Assembly: GCA_963696505.1 (NCBI GenBank)
Contig: CAVOKN010000032.1
Location: 1-42,227, forward strand
Length of the DNA: 42,227 nucleotides
DNA from: CAVOKN01 sp963696505
Lineage (GTDB): Bacteria > Pseudomonadota > Gammaproteobacteria > Burkholderiales > Rhodocyclaceae
Direction of reading: 5' to 3'
The position numbers were made by a program, and so were the translations under genes. This document shows, one piece after another, positions 22,837 through 31,279 of the stretch. Numbering within the stretch: the first letter of the stretch is position 1; each line of letters begins with the position of its first letter. The notes under the pieces are model-generated. The model saw only the letters and a list, made by a program, of their open reading frames with translations, did no database searches and was not told the DNA's origin.

Positions 22837-24494
22837 GGTGCGGCGGATTTTCTCACGATGACGCGCCTAGTATCCTGCGCCACGATCTGCATCGGCAGCC
22901 CGGCCTCGACAAGCTGGCGGTAGCCGTCGGGCGTCGCGACGGCAAAGGCGTCGGCATCGGCGCGCCAGCGTGTCGCGAATTCGGTCAGCGCGGGAATGCC
23001 GAGGTGGGGTTCCTGCTTCAGGCCGAAGCCCATCTCGTCGCTGTAATCCACCAGCGTCACGGTGCGTCCCAGGTAGAAGGTCAGCGTCTGGTCGTACATG
23101 CGCACGGCGTAGAACGGAACCTGTGGCGCCAGCAACGGCCGGATCTGCTGCGCGATGTGCCAGGCGGAATTGGAGCGGGACAGGGTTTCGTGGCCCAGCA
23201 TCGCGATGGTGAAAGCGATCAGGCTGCCGGTCGCCAGCGCCAGCAGCGCCGGAAGCGCCCGGCGCCTCAGGGCGATTGCCGCCGCGGCGGCGGCGAGCCA
23301 GACCGCACCGGCGGCCAGCAGATAATCCCGATAGGCCATCATCATGGCGAGCGGCGTCTGCTCGTTGGCGTGCTCGACGATGCGTGGAGCGAACGCCAAC
23401 AGCAGGGCGGCGAGCAGCAGTACCGGTAGCAGGTGGTAAAGCAAGGCGCGCGACCCCAGCCGCGTGGCGTAGCGCCCCGCCAGCAGGGCGAAGGCCGGCA
23501 GTATGGGCAGGATGTAAGACGGCAGCTTTGAGCCGGAGAGGCTGAAGAATCCCAGGGTGAACAGCGACCAGATCGCGAGGACGCGCAGCGCCCGGCGCTG
23601 CCTTTCCTCGGCCTCGCGCCATTGGGCGAACGCGCCGTGGACCGCCAGTCCGGACCAGGGCAGCGCAGCCACCAGCAGCACCGGAACGAAGTACCACCAA
23701 GGCTCCACCCGCCCATGGGTCGTGGTCAGGAAGCGCTGAAAGTGCTCGTGCACGAAGAAGAAGTGGAGGAACTCGGGGTTGCGCAGCGACACCAGGACCA
23801 CCCAGGGCGCGGCGATGGCGAGGAAAATGGCGAGGCCGTGAACCGGATGCAGGCGCCGCCACGGCTGCCAGTCGCGATTCGCCAGGCTGTAGAGCAGAAG
23901 AGTCGCCGCCGGCAGCACCAGCGACACCAGGCCCTTGGACAGTGCCGCCAGGGCCGCCGCGGCCCAGGCGGCGAGCATCCAGTTGCGCTCGGAAGCACTG
24001 TCCCTCTGGGCGTGCTGCGCCAGCAGGAAGGCGAACAGGGCGAGTTCGAGGAAGAAACTCAGGCCCATGTCCAGGGCGTTGAAGTGACCCATCGCCAGCC
24101 AGAAGAAGCTGCTGCCGAGGATCGCCGCGGCCATGATTCCTGCATCGTGGCCGAAGAGTCGGCGGCCGGTATAGAAGGCGAGCAGCACGCCGAGGAAGCC
24201 GGTCAGCGCCGGCCACAGGCGGGCGGTCCATTCGTTCTCGCCGAAGGCCCTGTAGGCGACGGCGGTGGCCCAGTATTGCAGCGGGGGTTTCTCGAAGTAC
24301 TTGATGCCGTTGAGCCGCGGCGTGACCCAGTCGCCGCTCGTCGCCATCTCGCGGGCGATTTCGGCGTAGCGCCCCTCGTCGGGTTTGACCAGCTTGCGGT
24401 GGTCGAGGCTGGCGAACCAGACCACCGTGAATAGCGCGAGCAGGACGAACAGCCAGCGGCCCCCCGGAAAACGAGCTTGCGGCGAGGGACTCAA
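22833..24494 (-). CDS. arnT: ArnT-type lipid A aminoarabinose transferase
   Basis: A 553-residue multi-pass membrane glycosyltransferase of the PMT/GT83 family. The N-terminal periplasmic loop carries LVKPDEGRYAEIAREM, with the acidic residues expected at the active site, and NGIKYFEKPPLQYWATA. A soluble C-terminal domain of about 110 residues follows the last helix (FYLGRTVTLVDYSDEM). ArnT moves aminoarabinose from the undecaprenyl carrier to lipid A phosphate, lowering the negative charge and cationic peptide binding. It lies downstream of the Mth938 gene with a 4-bp overlap. Confidence 0.88.
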   Translation of the reverse strand: MSPSPQARFPGGRWLFVLLALFTVVWFASLDHRKLVKPDEGRYAEIAREMATSGDWVTPRLNGIKYFEKPPLQYWATAVAYRAFGENEWTARLWPALTGFLGVLLAFYTGRRLFGHDAGIMAAAILGSSFFWLAMGHFNALDMGLSFFLELALFAFLLAQHAQRDSASERNWMLAAWAAAALAALSKGLVSLVLPAATLLLYSLANRDWQPWRRLHPVHGLAIFLAIAAPWVVLVSLRNPEFLHFFFVHEHFQRFLTTTHGRVEPWWYFVPVLLVAALPWSGLAVHGAFAQWREAEERQRRALRVLAIWSLFTLGFFSLSGSKLPSYILPILPAFALLAGRYATRLGSRALLYHLLPVLLLAALLLAFAPRIVEHANEQTPLAMMMAYRDYLLAAGAVWLAAAAAAIALRRRALPALLALATGSLIAFTIAMLGHETLSRSNSAWHIAQQIRPLLAPQVPFYAVRMYDQTLTFYLGRTVTLVDYSDEMGFGLKQEPHLGIPALTEFATRWRADADAFAVATPDGYRQLVEAGLPMQIVAQDTRRVIVRKSAAP

Positions 24495-24859
24495 TCGATC
24501 AGCAGCGCGGCCGCGACGCGGCGCCCTTCGCCCATCAGGATGTTGTAGGTGCGGCAGGCCGCCTGGAGGTCCATCACCTCGAAGCCGATGCGCGCTTCGA
24601 TCAGCGGCCGCAGCAGCGCGGGCTGGGGAAAGCGCTGGCGCGCACCGGTGCCGAGCAGCAGCAGTTCCGGACGGAAGTCGAGCAGGCGCCGGAAATCCTC
24701 CATCACCAGGGCGTCGAAGCCTCCCGCCGTCCAGTCTGCAAGCTGGTCCGGCAGCAGGACGAGGCTGGTCTGGTAGCGCTGGCGGTTGATCTCGACGTAG
24801 CCGGGGCCGTAGGCGGTGACGAGATTCTGGCCGCTGGCCGCCTGCAGATGCAGTTTCAT
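24491..24859 (-). CDS. Mth938-domain (DUF498) protein, first gene of the arn run
   Basis: The 122-residue protein starts MKLHLQAASGQNLVTAYG. It has ALVMEDFRRLLDFRPELLLL and LLGTGARQRFPQPALLR, typical of the Mth938/NDUFAF3-like family (DUF498), and ends in YNILMGEGRRVAAALLID. The family's biochemical function is unknown. In the eukaryotic relative NDUFAF3 it helps assemble respiratory complex I. Here it is the first gene of a lipid A modification run and is coupled to arnT, which makes an accessory or regulatory role possible but unproven. Confidence 0.8.
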   Translation of the reverse strand: MKLHLQAASGQNLVTAYGPGYVEINRQRYQTSLVLLPDQLADWTAGGFDALVMEDFRRLLDFRPELLLLGTGARQRFPQPALLRPLIEARIGFEVMDLQAACRTYNILMGEGRRVAAALLID

Positions 24860-24907
24860 GAAAATCAGATAGGGCTTTGATTGCCGGCGATTTTTGGCTC
24901 GGGTAGG

Positions 24908-24913
24908 ATTATA
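24908..24913 (-). promoter_or_regulatory. -10 element of the arn operon promoter
   Basis: The minus strand has a perfect TATAAT about 50 bp upstream of the first arn-run gene. The -35 region is weak (no TTGACA-like hexamer at 17 bp), so an activator may be needed. The divergent alaC gene starts at 24965. Confidence 0.45.
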
Positions 24914-24964
24914 GCTTTTTCGCGGCAGCTTCCCGGCAGGGTCGGGGCTGCGCCGGGAACCGGC

Positions 24965-26149
24965 ATGAGAGACTTTGCGCGCATCAAGCGCCTTCCCCCC
25001 TACGTCTTCAACATCACCGGCGAGTTGAAATCCGCGGCGCGCCGGCGCGGCGAGGACATCATCGACATGAGCATGGGCAACCCGGACGGGGAGACGCCGC
25101 GCCACATCGTTGACAAGCTGGTGGAGGCGGCTCAGCGCGAGAACACCCACGGCTATTCTCTTTCCAAGGGCATTCCGCGGCTGCGCAAGGCGATCTGCGA
25201 CTGGTACCGGCGGCGCTTCGATGTCGAGCTCGATCCCGAAACCGAGGCCATCGTCACCATCGGCTCCAAGGAAGGCATCGCCCACCTGGCGCTGGCGACC
25301 CTGGACCGGGGCGACATCGTGCTGGTGCCCAATCCGAGCTATCCGATCCATATCTACGGGCCGGTGATCGCCGGCGCCGACATCCGCCACGTGCGCATGA
25401 CGCCGGGTGTGGACTTCATCGCCGAACTGACGCGGGCGGTGCAAGAGTCTTTCCCCAAGCCCAAGATGCTGATCATGAACTTCCCGAGCAATCCGACGAC
25501 GCAATGCGTCGAACTGGATTTCTTCGCGAGGATCGTCAACATCGCCCGCGCCCACGACATCATCGTGGTGCACGACCTGGCCTATGCCGACATCGTGTTC
25601 GACGGCTGGCGCGCGCCCTCCATTCTGGAGGTGCCGGGGGCGAAGGACGTGGCGGTGGAGTTCTTCACCCTGTCCAAGAGCTACAACATGGCCGGCTGGC
25701 GCATCGGCTTCATGGTCGGCAACGCCGAGATCGTGCATGCTCTGGCGCGCATCAAGAGCTACCACGACTACGGCACCTTCACGCCTATCCAGGTGGCGTC
25801 GATCGTGGCGCTGGAAGGCCCCCAGGATTGCGTGCATGAAATCGCGCTGAACTACCAGAAGCGGCGCGACGTGCTGGCCAAGGGACTGCACGAGGCGGGC
25901 TGGATGGTCGAGGTGCCCAAGGCGACCATGTACATCTGGGCGCAGATCCCCGAAGCCTACCGCGCGCTGGGCTCGCTGGAATTCTCCAAGAAGCTGCTGG
26001 CAGACGCCAAGGTGGCGGTATCGCCCGGCGTTGGTTTCGGCGAGTTCGGCGACGACCACGTGCGCTTCGCCCTCATCGAGAACGAAAGCCGAATTCGCCA
26101 GGCGGTGCGGGGGATCAAGGACATGTTGCGCAAGGACGCCGCTCTGTGA
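24965..26149 (+). CDS. alaC: Alanine transaminase, AlaC family
   Basis: The 394-residue class I/II PLP aminotransferase starts MRDFARIKRLPPYVFNITGE. It includes NFPSNPTTQCVE and the PLP lysine in LSKSYNMAGWRIGF. It closely matches E. coli AlaC (YfdZ), which makes alanine from pyruvate with glutamate. The start is chosen because it begins the conserved family region; the longer frame upstream overlaps the arn promoter. Its stop is 38 bp upstream of the alaA start, and the two paralogues together could give redundant alanine synthesis. Confidence 0.88.
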   Translation: MRDFARIKRLPPYVFNITGELKSAARRRGEDIIDMSMGNPDGETPRHIVDKLVEAAQRENTHGYSLSKGIPRLRKAICDWYRRRFDVELDPETEAIVTIGSKEGIAHLALATLDRGDIVLVPNPSYPIHIYGPVIAGADIRHVRMTPGVDFIAELTRAVQESFPKPKMLIMNFPSNPTTQCVELDFFARIVNIARAHDIIVVHDLAYADIVFDGWRAPSILEVPGAKDVAVEFFTLSKSYNMAGWRIGFMVGNAEIVHALARIKSYHDYGTFTPIQVASIVALEGPQDCVHEIALNYQKRRDVLAKGLHEAGWMVEVPKATMYIWAQIPEAYRALGSLEFSKKLLADAKVAVSPGVGFGEFGDDHVRFALIENESRIRQAVRGIKDMLRKDAAL

Positions 26150-26187
26150 AGCCTGACTTTGCCGCAACGCTCAAACCGGAACCCACC

Positions 26188-27414
26188 ATGCAACCCGTAT
26201 TGAAATCCGCCAAGCTGGGCAACGTCTGCTACGACATCCGCGGCCCGGTGCTGGCCCGCGCGCGGCAGATGGAAGACGATGGCCAGCGCATCATCAAGCT
26301 CAATATCGGCAACCCGGCGCCCTTCGGCTTCCTCGCGCCGGAGGAACTGGTGCAGGACGTGATCCGCAACCTGCCCGATGCCTCGGGCTACTGCGACTCC
26401 AAGGGCCTGTTCGCCGCGCGCAAGGCGGTGATGCACTACACCCAGCAGAAGCGCATCAACGGCGTGCGCATCGAGGACATCTACATCGGCAACGGCGTCT
26501 CGGAGCTGATCGTGATGACGATGCAGGCGCTGCTCAACAACGGCGACGAGGTGCTGATCCCGGCGCCCGACTATCCGCTGTGGACCGCGGGGGTGAGCCT
26601 GTCCGGCGGCGTGCCGCGCCACTACGTCTGCGACGAAGGATCCGGCTGGCTGCCCGACCTGGACGACATCCGCGGCAAGATCACGCCCAACACCCGCGCC
26701 ATCGTCGTCATCAATCCCAACAACCCGACGGGCGCGCTTTATCCGCCGGAGCTGCTGCGCCAGATCATGGAGATCGCGCGCCAGCACCAGTTGATCGTCT
26801 ATGCCGACGAGATCTACGACAAGGTCCTCTACGACGGTGCCAGCCACACCTCGATCGCCTCGCTGGCGGAGGACGTGCTGTGTCTCACCTTCAACGGCCT
26901 GTCGAAGAACTACCGCGCCTGCGGCTACCGCGCCGGCTGGGTGGTGGTCTCCGGCGAGAAGAGCCACGCGCAGGATTACATAGAAGGGCTCACCATCCTT
27001 GCGTCCATGCGGCTGTGCGCCAACGTACCGGCCCAGCACGCGATCCAGACCGCGCTGGGCGGCTACCAGAGCATCGACGACCTGGTGCTGCCCACGGGGC
27101 GGCTGGGCAAGCAGCGGGATCTGGCGTGGGAACTCGTTACCGCGATCCCGGGAGTCAGTTGCGTGAAACCGCAGGCGGCGATGTACCTTTTCCCGCGGCT
27201 CGATCCCAAGCTCTATCCGATCGCCGACGACCAGCAGTTCGTGCTCGACCTGCTGTTGGAGGAGAAGGTGCTGCTGGTACAGGGCAGCGGCTTCAACTGG
27301 CCGCAGCCGGACCACTTGCGCATCGTGTTCCTGCCGCACGAGGACGACCTCAAGGAGGCCATCGGCCGCTTCGCGCGCTTCCTGGAACGTTACCGCAAGC
27401 GGCACGCAGGGTAG
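26188..27414 (+). CDS. alaA: Alanine transaminase, AlaA family
   Basis: This 408-residue PLP aminotransferase is very similar to E. coli AlaA (YfbQ). The family start is MQPVLKSAKLGNVCYDIRGP. It has NIGNPAPFGF, GNGVSELIVMTMQALL, INPNNPTGALYP and the PLP lysine in FNGLSKNYRACGYRAG. A GTG at 26146 would add 14 residues and overlap the alaC stop, but these do not match the family. Directly downstream lies homoserine dehydrogenase. Its TAG stop lies in a REP-like repeat. Confidence 0.88.
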   Translation: MQPVLKSAKLGNVCYDIRGPVLARARQMEDDGQRIIKLNIGNPAPFGFLAPEELVQDVIRNLPDASGYCDSKGLFAARKAVMHYTQQKRINGVRIEDIYIGNGVSELIVMTMQALLNNGDEVLIPAPDYPLWTAGVSLSGGVPRHYVCDEGSGWLPDLDDIRGKITPNTRAIVVINPNNPTGALYPPELLRQIMEIARQHQLIVYADEIYDKVLYDGASHTSIASLAEDVLCLTFNGLSKNYRACGYRAGWVVVSGEKSHAQDYIEGLTILASMRLCANVPAQHAIQTALGGYQSIDDLVLPTGRLGKQRDLAWELVTAIPGVSCVKPQAAMYLFPRLDPKLYPIADDQQFVLDLLLEEKVLLVQGSGFNWPQPDHLRIVFLPHEDDLKEAIGRFARFLERYRKRHAG

Positions 27415-27456
27415 GGTGCGCACCGATCCCCACACGGTGCGCATGGCGCACCCTAC
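27411..27456. repeat. REP/BIME-like element between alaA and hom (copy 3)
   Basis: Outer edges GTAGGGTGCG and CGCACCCTAC form an inverted repeat over 46 bp. The right half is identical over 22 bp to the copy at 16834-16855 read in the other direction. The alaA TAG (27412-27414) is part of the left edge. Confidence 0.75.
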
Positions 27457-27483
27457 GGCACATTGAACTCACATTCGACAGAC

Positions 27484-28800
27484 ATGAAACCCATCAACGT
27501 AGGTCTGCTGGGCATAGGCACCGTAGGCGGCGGCACTTTCACCGTGCTGACGCGCAATCAGGACGAGATCGCGCGCCGCGCCGGGCGGCCGATACGCATC
27601 ACCGTCGTCGCGGACAAGGACGTGGAGCGGGCGCGGCAGCTGACTCGCGGCCAGGCACGCGTCGTGAGCGACGCCTTCGCCGTGGTAGCCGACCCGGAGA
27701 TCGACATCGTCATCGAGCTGATCGGCGGCTGCGGCGTGGCCCGCGAGCTGGTGATGAAGGCGATCGACAACGGCAAGCACGTGGTCACCGCCAACAAGGC
27801 GCTGCTGGCGCTGCACGGCAACGAGATCTTCGCCGCCGCCCAGAAGAAGGGCGTGATGGTGGCCTTCGAGGCGGCGGTGGCGGGGGGCATTCCCATCATC
27901 AAGGCGCTGCGGGAGGGGCTCACCGCCAACCGCATCGAGTGGATCGCCGGCATCATCAACGGCACCACCAACTTCATCCTGTCGGAGATGCGCGAGAAGG
28001 GCCTGGCCTTCGATACCGTGCTCAAGGAGGCGCAGCGCCTGGGCTACGCCGAGGCCGATCCCACCTTCGACATCGAGGGCATCGACGCCGCCCACAAAAT
28101 CACCATCATGAGCGCCATCGCCTTCGGCATCCCGATGCAGTTCGACCGGTGCTATACCGAAGGCATCTCGAAGCTGACCAGGGAAGACATCGCCTACGCC
28201 GAGGAAATGGGCTACCGCATCAAGCTGCTCGGCATCACGCGGCGCACGCCTCGCGGCATCGAGCTGCGCGTGCACCCGACGCTGATCCCGGCGAAGCGCC
28301 TGATCGCCAACGTCGAGGGCGTGATGAACGCAGTGCTGGTGAAGGGCGACGCCGTGGGCGCCACGTTGTATTACGGCCGTGGCGCCGGCGCGGAGCCCAC
28401 CGGCAGCGCCGTGGTGGCGGACTTGGTTAACGTCACCCGCATGCACACCGCCGACCCGGAGCACCGCGTGCCCCACCTCGCCTTCCAGCCGGACCAGATC
28501 ACCGATCTGCCGATACTGACTATCGACGAGGTCGAGACCAGCTACTACCTGCGGCTGCGTGCTTTCGACCGGCGCGGCGTGCTGGCGGACATCACCCGCA
28601 TCCTGGCCGACGGCGGCATCTCCATCGACGCCATGGTGCAGAAGGAGCCCGCGGCGGGCGAGGACCAGGTGGACATCATCATGCTCACCCACCTGTGCAT
28701 CGAGAAGAACGTCAATGCGGCGCTGGCGCGCATCGAGAACCTGCCGACCATCTCCGGCAAGGTCACCCGCATCCGGCTCGAAGAGCTGGACGGCCGCTGA
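27484..28800 (+). CDS. hom: Homoserine dehydrogenase
   Basis: The 438-residue enzyme has the NAD(P)-binding LLGIGTVGGGTFTVL at the N-terminus, HVVTANKALLALHG, IIAG-type NGTTNFILSEM and a C-terminal ACT domain (YYLRLRAFDRRGVLADITR) that should mediate threonine feedback. It reduces aspartate semialdehyde to homoserine for threonine and methionine. The ATG at 27484 matches the family opening MKPINVGLLG; an in-frame ATG seven codons upstream is less likely. thrC follows 19 bp downstream. Confidence 0.95.
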   Translation: MKPINVGLLGIGTVGGGTFTVLTRNQDEIARRAGRPIRITVVADKDVERARQLTRGQARVVSDAFAVVADPEIDIVIELIGGCGVARELVMKAIDNGKHVVTANKALLALHGNEIFAAAQKKGVMVAFEAAVAGGIPIIKALREGLTANRIEWIAGIINGTTNFILSEMREKGLAFDTVLKEAQRLGYAEADPTFDIEGIDAAHKITIMSAIAFGIPMQFDRCYTEGISKLTREDIAYAEEMGYRIKLLGITRRTPRGIELRVHPTLIPAKRLIANVEGVMNAVLVKGDAVGATLYYGRGAGAEPTGSAVVADLVNVTRMHTADPEHRVPHLAFQPDQITDLPILTIDEVETSYYLRLRAFDRRGVLADITRILADGGISIDAMVQKEPAAGEDQVDIIMLTHLCIEKNVNAALARIENLPTISGKVTRIRLEELDGR

Positions 28801-28819
28801 GCCGTCACGGGGAACGCCC

Positions 28820-30247
28820 ATGCGCTACATCAGCACCCGCGGCGGCATGCCGCCGGCGACTTTCAGCGACATCCTGCTCGGCGGCCTCGCCCCCGACGGC
28901 GGACTGACCCTGCCCGAGGCCTATCCCCGCATAGCCGCGGTGGAACTGGCGCGCTGGCGTGGAATGAGCTATGCGGAACTGGCCTTCGCCATCCTCTCCC
29001 GCTTCGCCGACGACATCCCGGCGGGGGACCTCAAGGCCCTCGCCGACCGAACCTACACGCCCCAGGTCTATGGAAACCCGCGCCCCGGCAGCGACGCGCG
29101 GGACATCACGCCGCTGCGCACGCTGGAATCGGGCCTGTACCTGCTGGAACTCTCGAACGGACCCACGCTCGCCTTCAAGGACATGGCGATGCAGCTCCTC
29201 GGCAACCTGTTCGAGTACGTGCTCGATCGCGAGGGACGGGACCTCAACATCCTTGGCGCCACCTCGGGCGACACCGGATCGAGCGCCGAGTACGCGATGC
29301 GCGGCAAGCACCGCATCCGCGTCTTCATGCTCTCGCCCCATGGCAAGATGAGCCGCTTCCAGACGGCGCAGATGTTCTCGCTGCAGGATCCCAACATCCA
29401 CAACATCGCCGTGCGCGGCGTGTTCGACGACTGCCAGGACATCGTCAAGGCGGTGTCGAACGACCTCGAGTTCAAGGCGCGCCATGCCATCGGCACGGTG
29501 AATTCGATCAACTGGGCGCGCGTCGCGGCCCAGGTGGTGTATTACTTCAAGGCTTACTTTGCCGCGACGGGCGCGGCCGGCGGCGAGGTGTCGTTCGCCG
29601 TGCCTTCGGGCAATTTTGGCAACATCTGCGCCGGCCACATCGCGCGCATGATGGGCCTGCCGATTCGCCGCCTGATTCTCGCCACAAATGAGAACGACGT
29701 GCTGGACGAGTTCTTTCGCACCGGCGTCTATCGCCCGCGCGGCACGGCAGAGACGCGGCAGACCAGCAGCCCGTCGATGGACATCTCCAAGGCCTCCAAC
29801 TTCGAGCGCTTCGTCTTCGACCTCGCCGGGCGCGATGCGGCGAAAGTGCGGGAATTGTGGGCGAGCGTGGACCAGGGCGGTGCCTTCGACCTGCGGGGAA
29901 CGCCGCTTATGGATCGGCTGCCGGAGTTCGGTTTCGTCTCCGGATCGAGCAGCCACGCCGACCGGCTGGCCACGATTCGCCAGGTCTGGCAGCGCTACGG
30001 ACTGACCATCGACCCGCACACCGCCGACGGCATCAAGGTCGGTCTGGAACATCGCGAGGCGGGGGTGCCCCTGGTCTGCCTGGAAACGGCGCAGCCGGCC
30101 AAGTTCGAGGACACGCTGTTGGAAGCCCTCGGCGAGCCGCCGCCACGCCCGGCGGGCTTCGACGACATCGAGAGATTGCCGCAGCGCTTCGAAGTCATGA
30201 ACCCGGACGTTGAGGCGGTGAAGCGCTATATCGTCGCCCACATCTGA
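28820..30247 (+). CDS. thrC: Threonine synthase
   Basis: A 475-residue PLP enzyme of the long threonine synthase class. It starts MRYISTRGGMPPATFSDILL, the usual opening. The PLP lysine is in TLAFKDMAMQLLGN, with GATSGDTGSSAEYAM as the phosphate loop and VPSGNFGNICAGHI. It converts O-phosphohomoserine to threonine. Homoserine kinase is not adjacent, so thrB must lie elsewhere. It sits 19 bp behind hom, clearly in the same operon. Confidence 0.95.
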   Translation: MRYISTRGGMPPATFSDILLGGLAPDGGLTLPEAYPRIAAVELARWRGMSYAELAFAILSRFADDIPAGDLKALADRTYTPQVYGNPRPGSDARDITPLRTLESGLYLLELSNGPTLAFKDMAMQLLGNLFEYVLDREGRDLNILGATSGDTGSSAEYAMRGKHRIRVFMLSPHGKMSRFQTAQMFSLQDPNIHNIAVRGVFDDCQDIVKAVSNDLEFKARHAIGTVNSINWARVAAQVVYYFKAYFAATGAAGGEVSFAVPSGNFGNICAGHIARMMGLPIRRLILATNENDVLDEFFRTGVYRPRGTAETRQTSSPSMDISKASNFERFVFDLAGRDAAKVRELWASVDQGGAFDLRGTPLMDRLPEFGFVSGSSSHADRLATIRQVWQRYGLTIDPHTADGIKVGLEHREAGVPLVCLETAQPAKFEDTLLEALGEPPPRPAGFDDIERLPQRFEVMNPDVEAVKRYIVAHI

Positions 30248-30268
30248 GGGCACGGGGACGGCGTCTTG

Positions 30269-30392
30269 TCCGCGAAGGACGCGAACAAGCCCCAGGCCCA
30301 AGCCAAGGTCTGCAAGGACGGCTCAGATGGAAACCGGGTCGAGCGGGCGCGAGCCGAGCGCCCGACTTGCCTCACTTCGCGTCCTTCGCGGA
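30269..30392. repeat. 124-bp inverted-repeat element
   Basis: TCCGCGAAGGACGCGAA (30269-30285) and its perfect 17-bp complement (30376-30392) enclose 90 bp with no ORF. It lies between thrC and the methyltransferase. There is no obvious target-site duplication. It could be a MITE-like or hairpin element or an RNA structure. Confidence 0.6.
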
Positions 30393-30426
30393 TCCCCATT
30401 CGAATTCGAGCACGAGAGGAACTGAA

Positions 30427-31062
30427 TTGAGCTTCCCCGATCCAGAAGCCTTCTGGAACCAGCGGTTTTCCCAGCCGGGCTACCTGTTCGGCACCGAACC
30501 CAACGTCTTCCTCGCCTCGCAGGTTCACCTGCTGAAGCCGGGAATGCTTGCCCTGTCGCTGGCCGACGGCGAGGGCCGCAATTCCATCTGGCTGGCGCAG
30601 CAGGGCCTGGCCGTGGATGCGGTCGAGATTTCCGGCGTGGCAGTGGAAAAGGCACGCAGTCTCGCGCAGGAGCGCGGCGTGACGAAGGTGGATTTCCATC
30701 GCGCCAGCCTGCTCGACTGGGACATGGGTCGCGGCCGCTACGACCTTGTCGCGGCGATCTTCATCCAGTTCCTGTCACCGGATCAGCGTCCGGGCGTGTT
30801 CCGCCGCATCGTCGAGGCGCTCACGCCCGGCGGCCACCTCGTGATGCAGGGTTACACGCCGAAACAGATCGAATACAAGACCGGCGGTCCACCGCTGGCG
30901 GAGAACATGTACACCGAGGAACTGCTACGGGAGTCCTTCGCCGACCTTGAAATCGTGCATCTGCACGCCTACGAGGCCCAGCTCACCGAGGGAACGGGGC
31001 ACCTCGGCTGGTCGGCGCTGATCGATCTGGTGGGGCGCAAGCCGCCGTCTTCTGGCGGCTGA
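30427..31062 (+). CDS. SAM-dependent methyltransferase (TehB-like)
   Basis: The 211-residue class I methyltransferase starts from a TTG preceded by GAGAGGA; no ATG lies near the conserved start (SFPDPEAFWNQRFSQPGYLFG). Motif I is ALSLADGEGRNSIWLAQQGL, followed by VDAVEISGVAVEKA and a later RIVEALTPGGHLVMQGYTPK. WNxRFxxPGYLFGTEPN is typical of the tellurite-resistance TehB / thiopurine methyltransferase-like group. The substrate is unknown. Confidence 0.8.
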   Translation: MSFPDPEAFWNQRFSQPGYLFGTEPNVFLASQVHLLKPGMLALSLADGEGRNSIWLAQQGLAVDAVEISGVAVEKARSLAQERGVTKVDFHRASLLDWDMGRGRYDLVAAIFIQFLSPDQRPGVFRRIVEALTPGGHLVMQGYTPKQIEYKTGGPPLAENMYTEELLRESFADLEIVHLHAYEAQLTEGTGHLGWSALIDLVGRKPPSSGG

Positions 31063-31064
31063 CT

Positions 31065-31202
31065 TTACAGGTAGATGACTGCGGGGAAGACGGTTGCGGC
31101 CAGCGCCAGCACCAGCCACTCGAGATTGTTGCGCGCGAGGAAGCCGGTGAAGTGCAGGATCAGGATGGCGATGGCGACTATGTAATACAGAATGAACAAC
31201 AT
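31065..31202 (-). CDS. 45-residue single- or double-span membrane peptide
   Basis: The frame from ATG 31202 encodes MLFILYYIVAIAILILHFTG, then FLARNNLEWLVLALAATVFP and AVIYL, with a TAA stop at 31065. Two hydrophobic segments with a short charged loop suggest a hairpin in the inner membrane. A Shine-Dalgarno-like GGGAGAAGAAAAG precedes the ATG. The stop lies 3 bp from the methyltransferase stop, so the genes converge. I do not recognise a family. Confidence 0.6.
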   Translation of the reverse strand: MLFILYYIVAIAILILHFTGFLARNNLEWLVLALAATVFPAVIYL

Positions 31203-31279
31203 ATTCTTTTCTTCTCCCGATGCTTGGCCCGAATCGGCGATCGATCCGAATTTATAACGGTTTTGGGGATTCCGAACAA

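Noticed and set aside
24491..26167. Very long minus-strand frame opposite alaC
   Set aside because: Only its last 122 codons (the Mth938 protein) are real; the rest is the complement of alaC.
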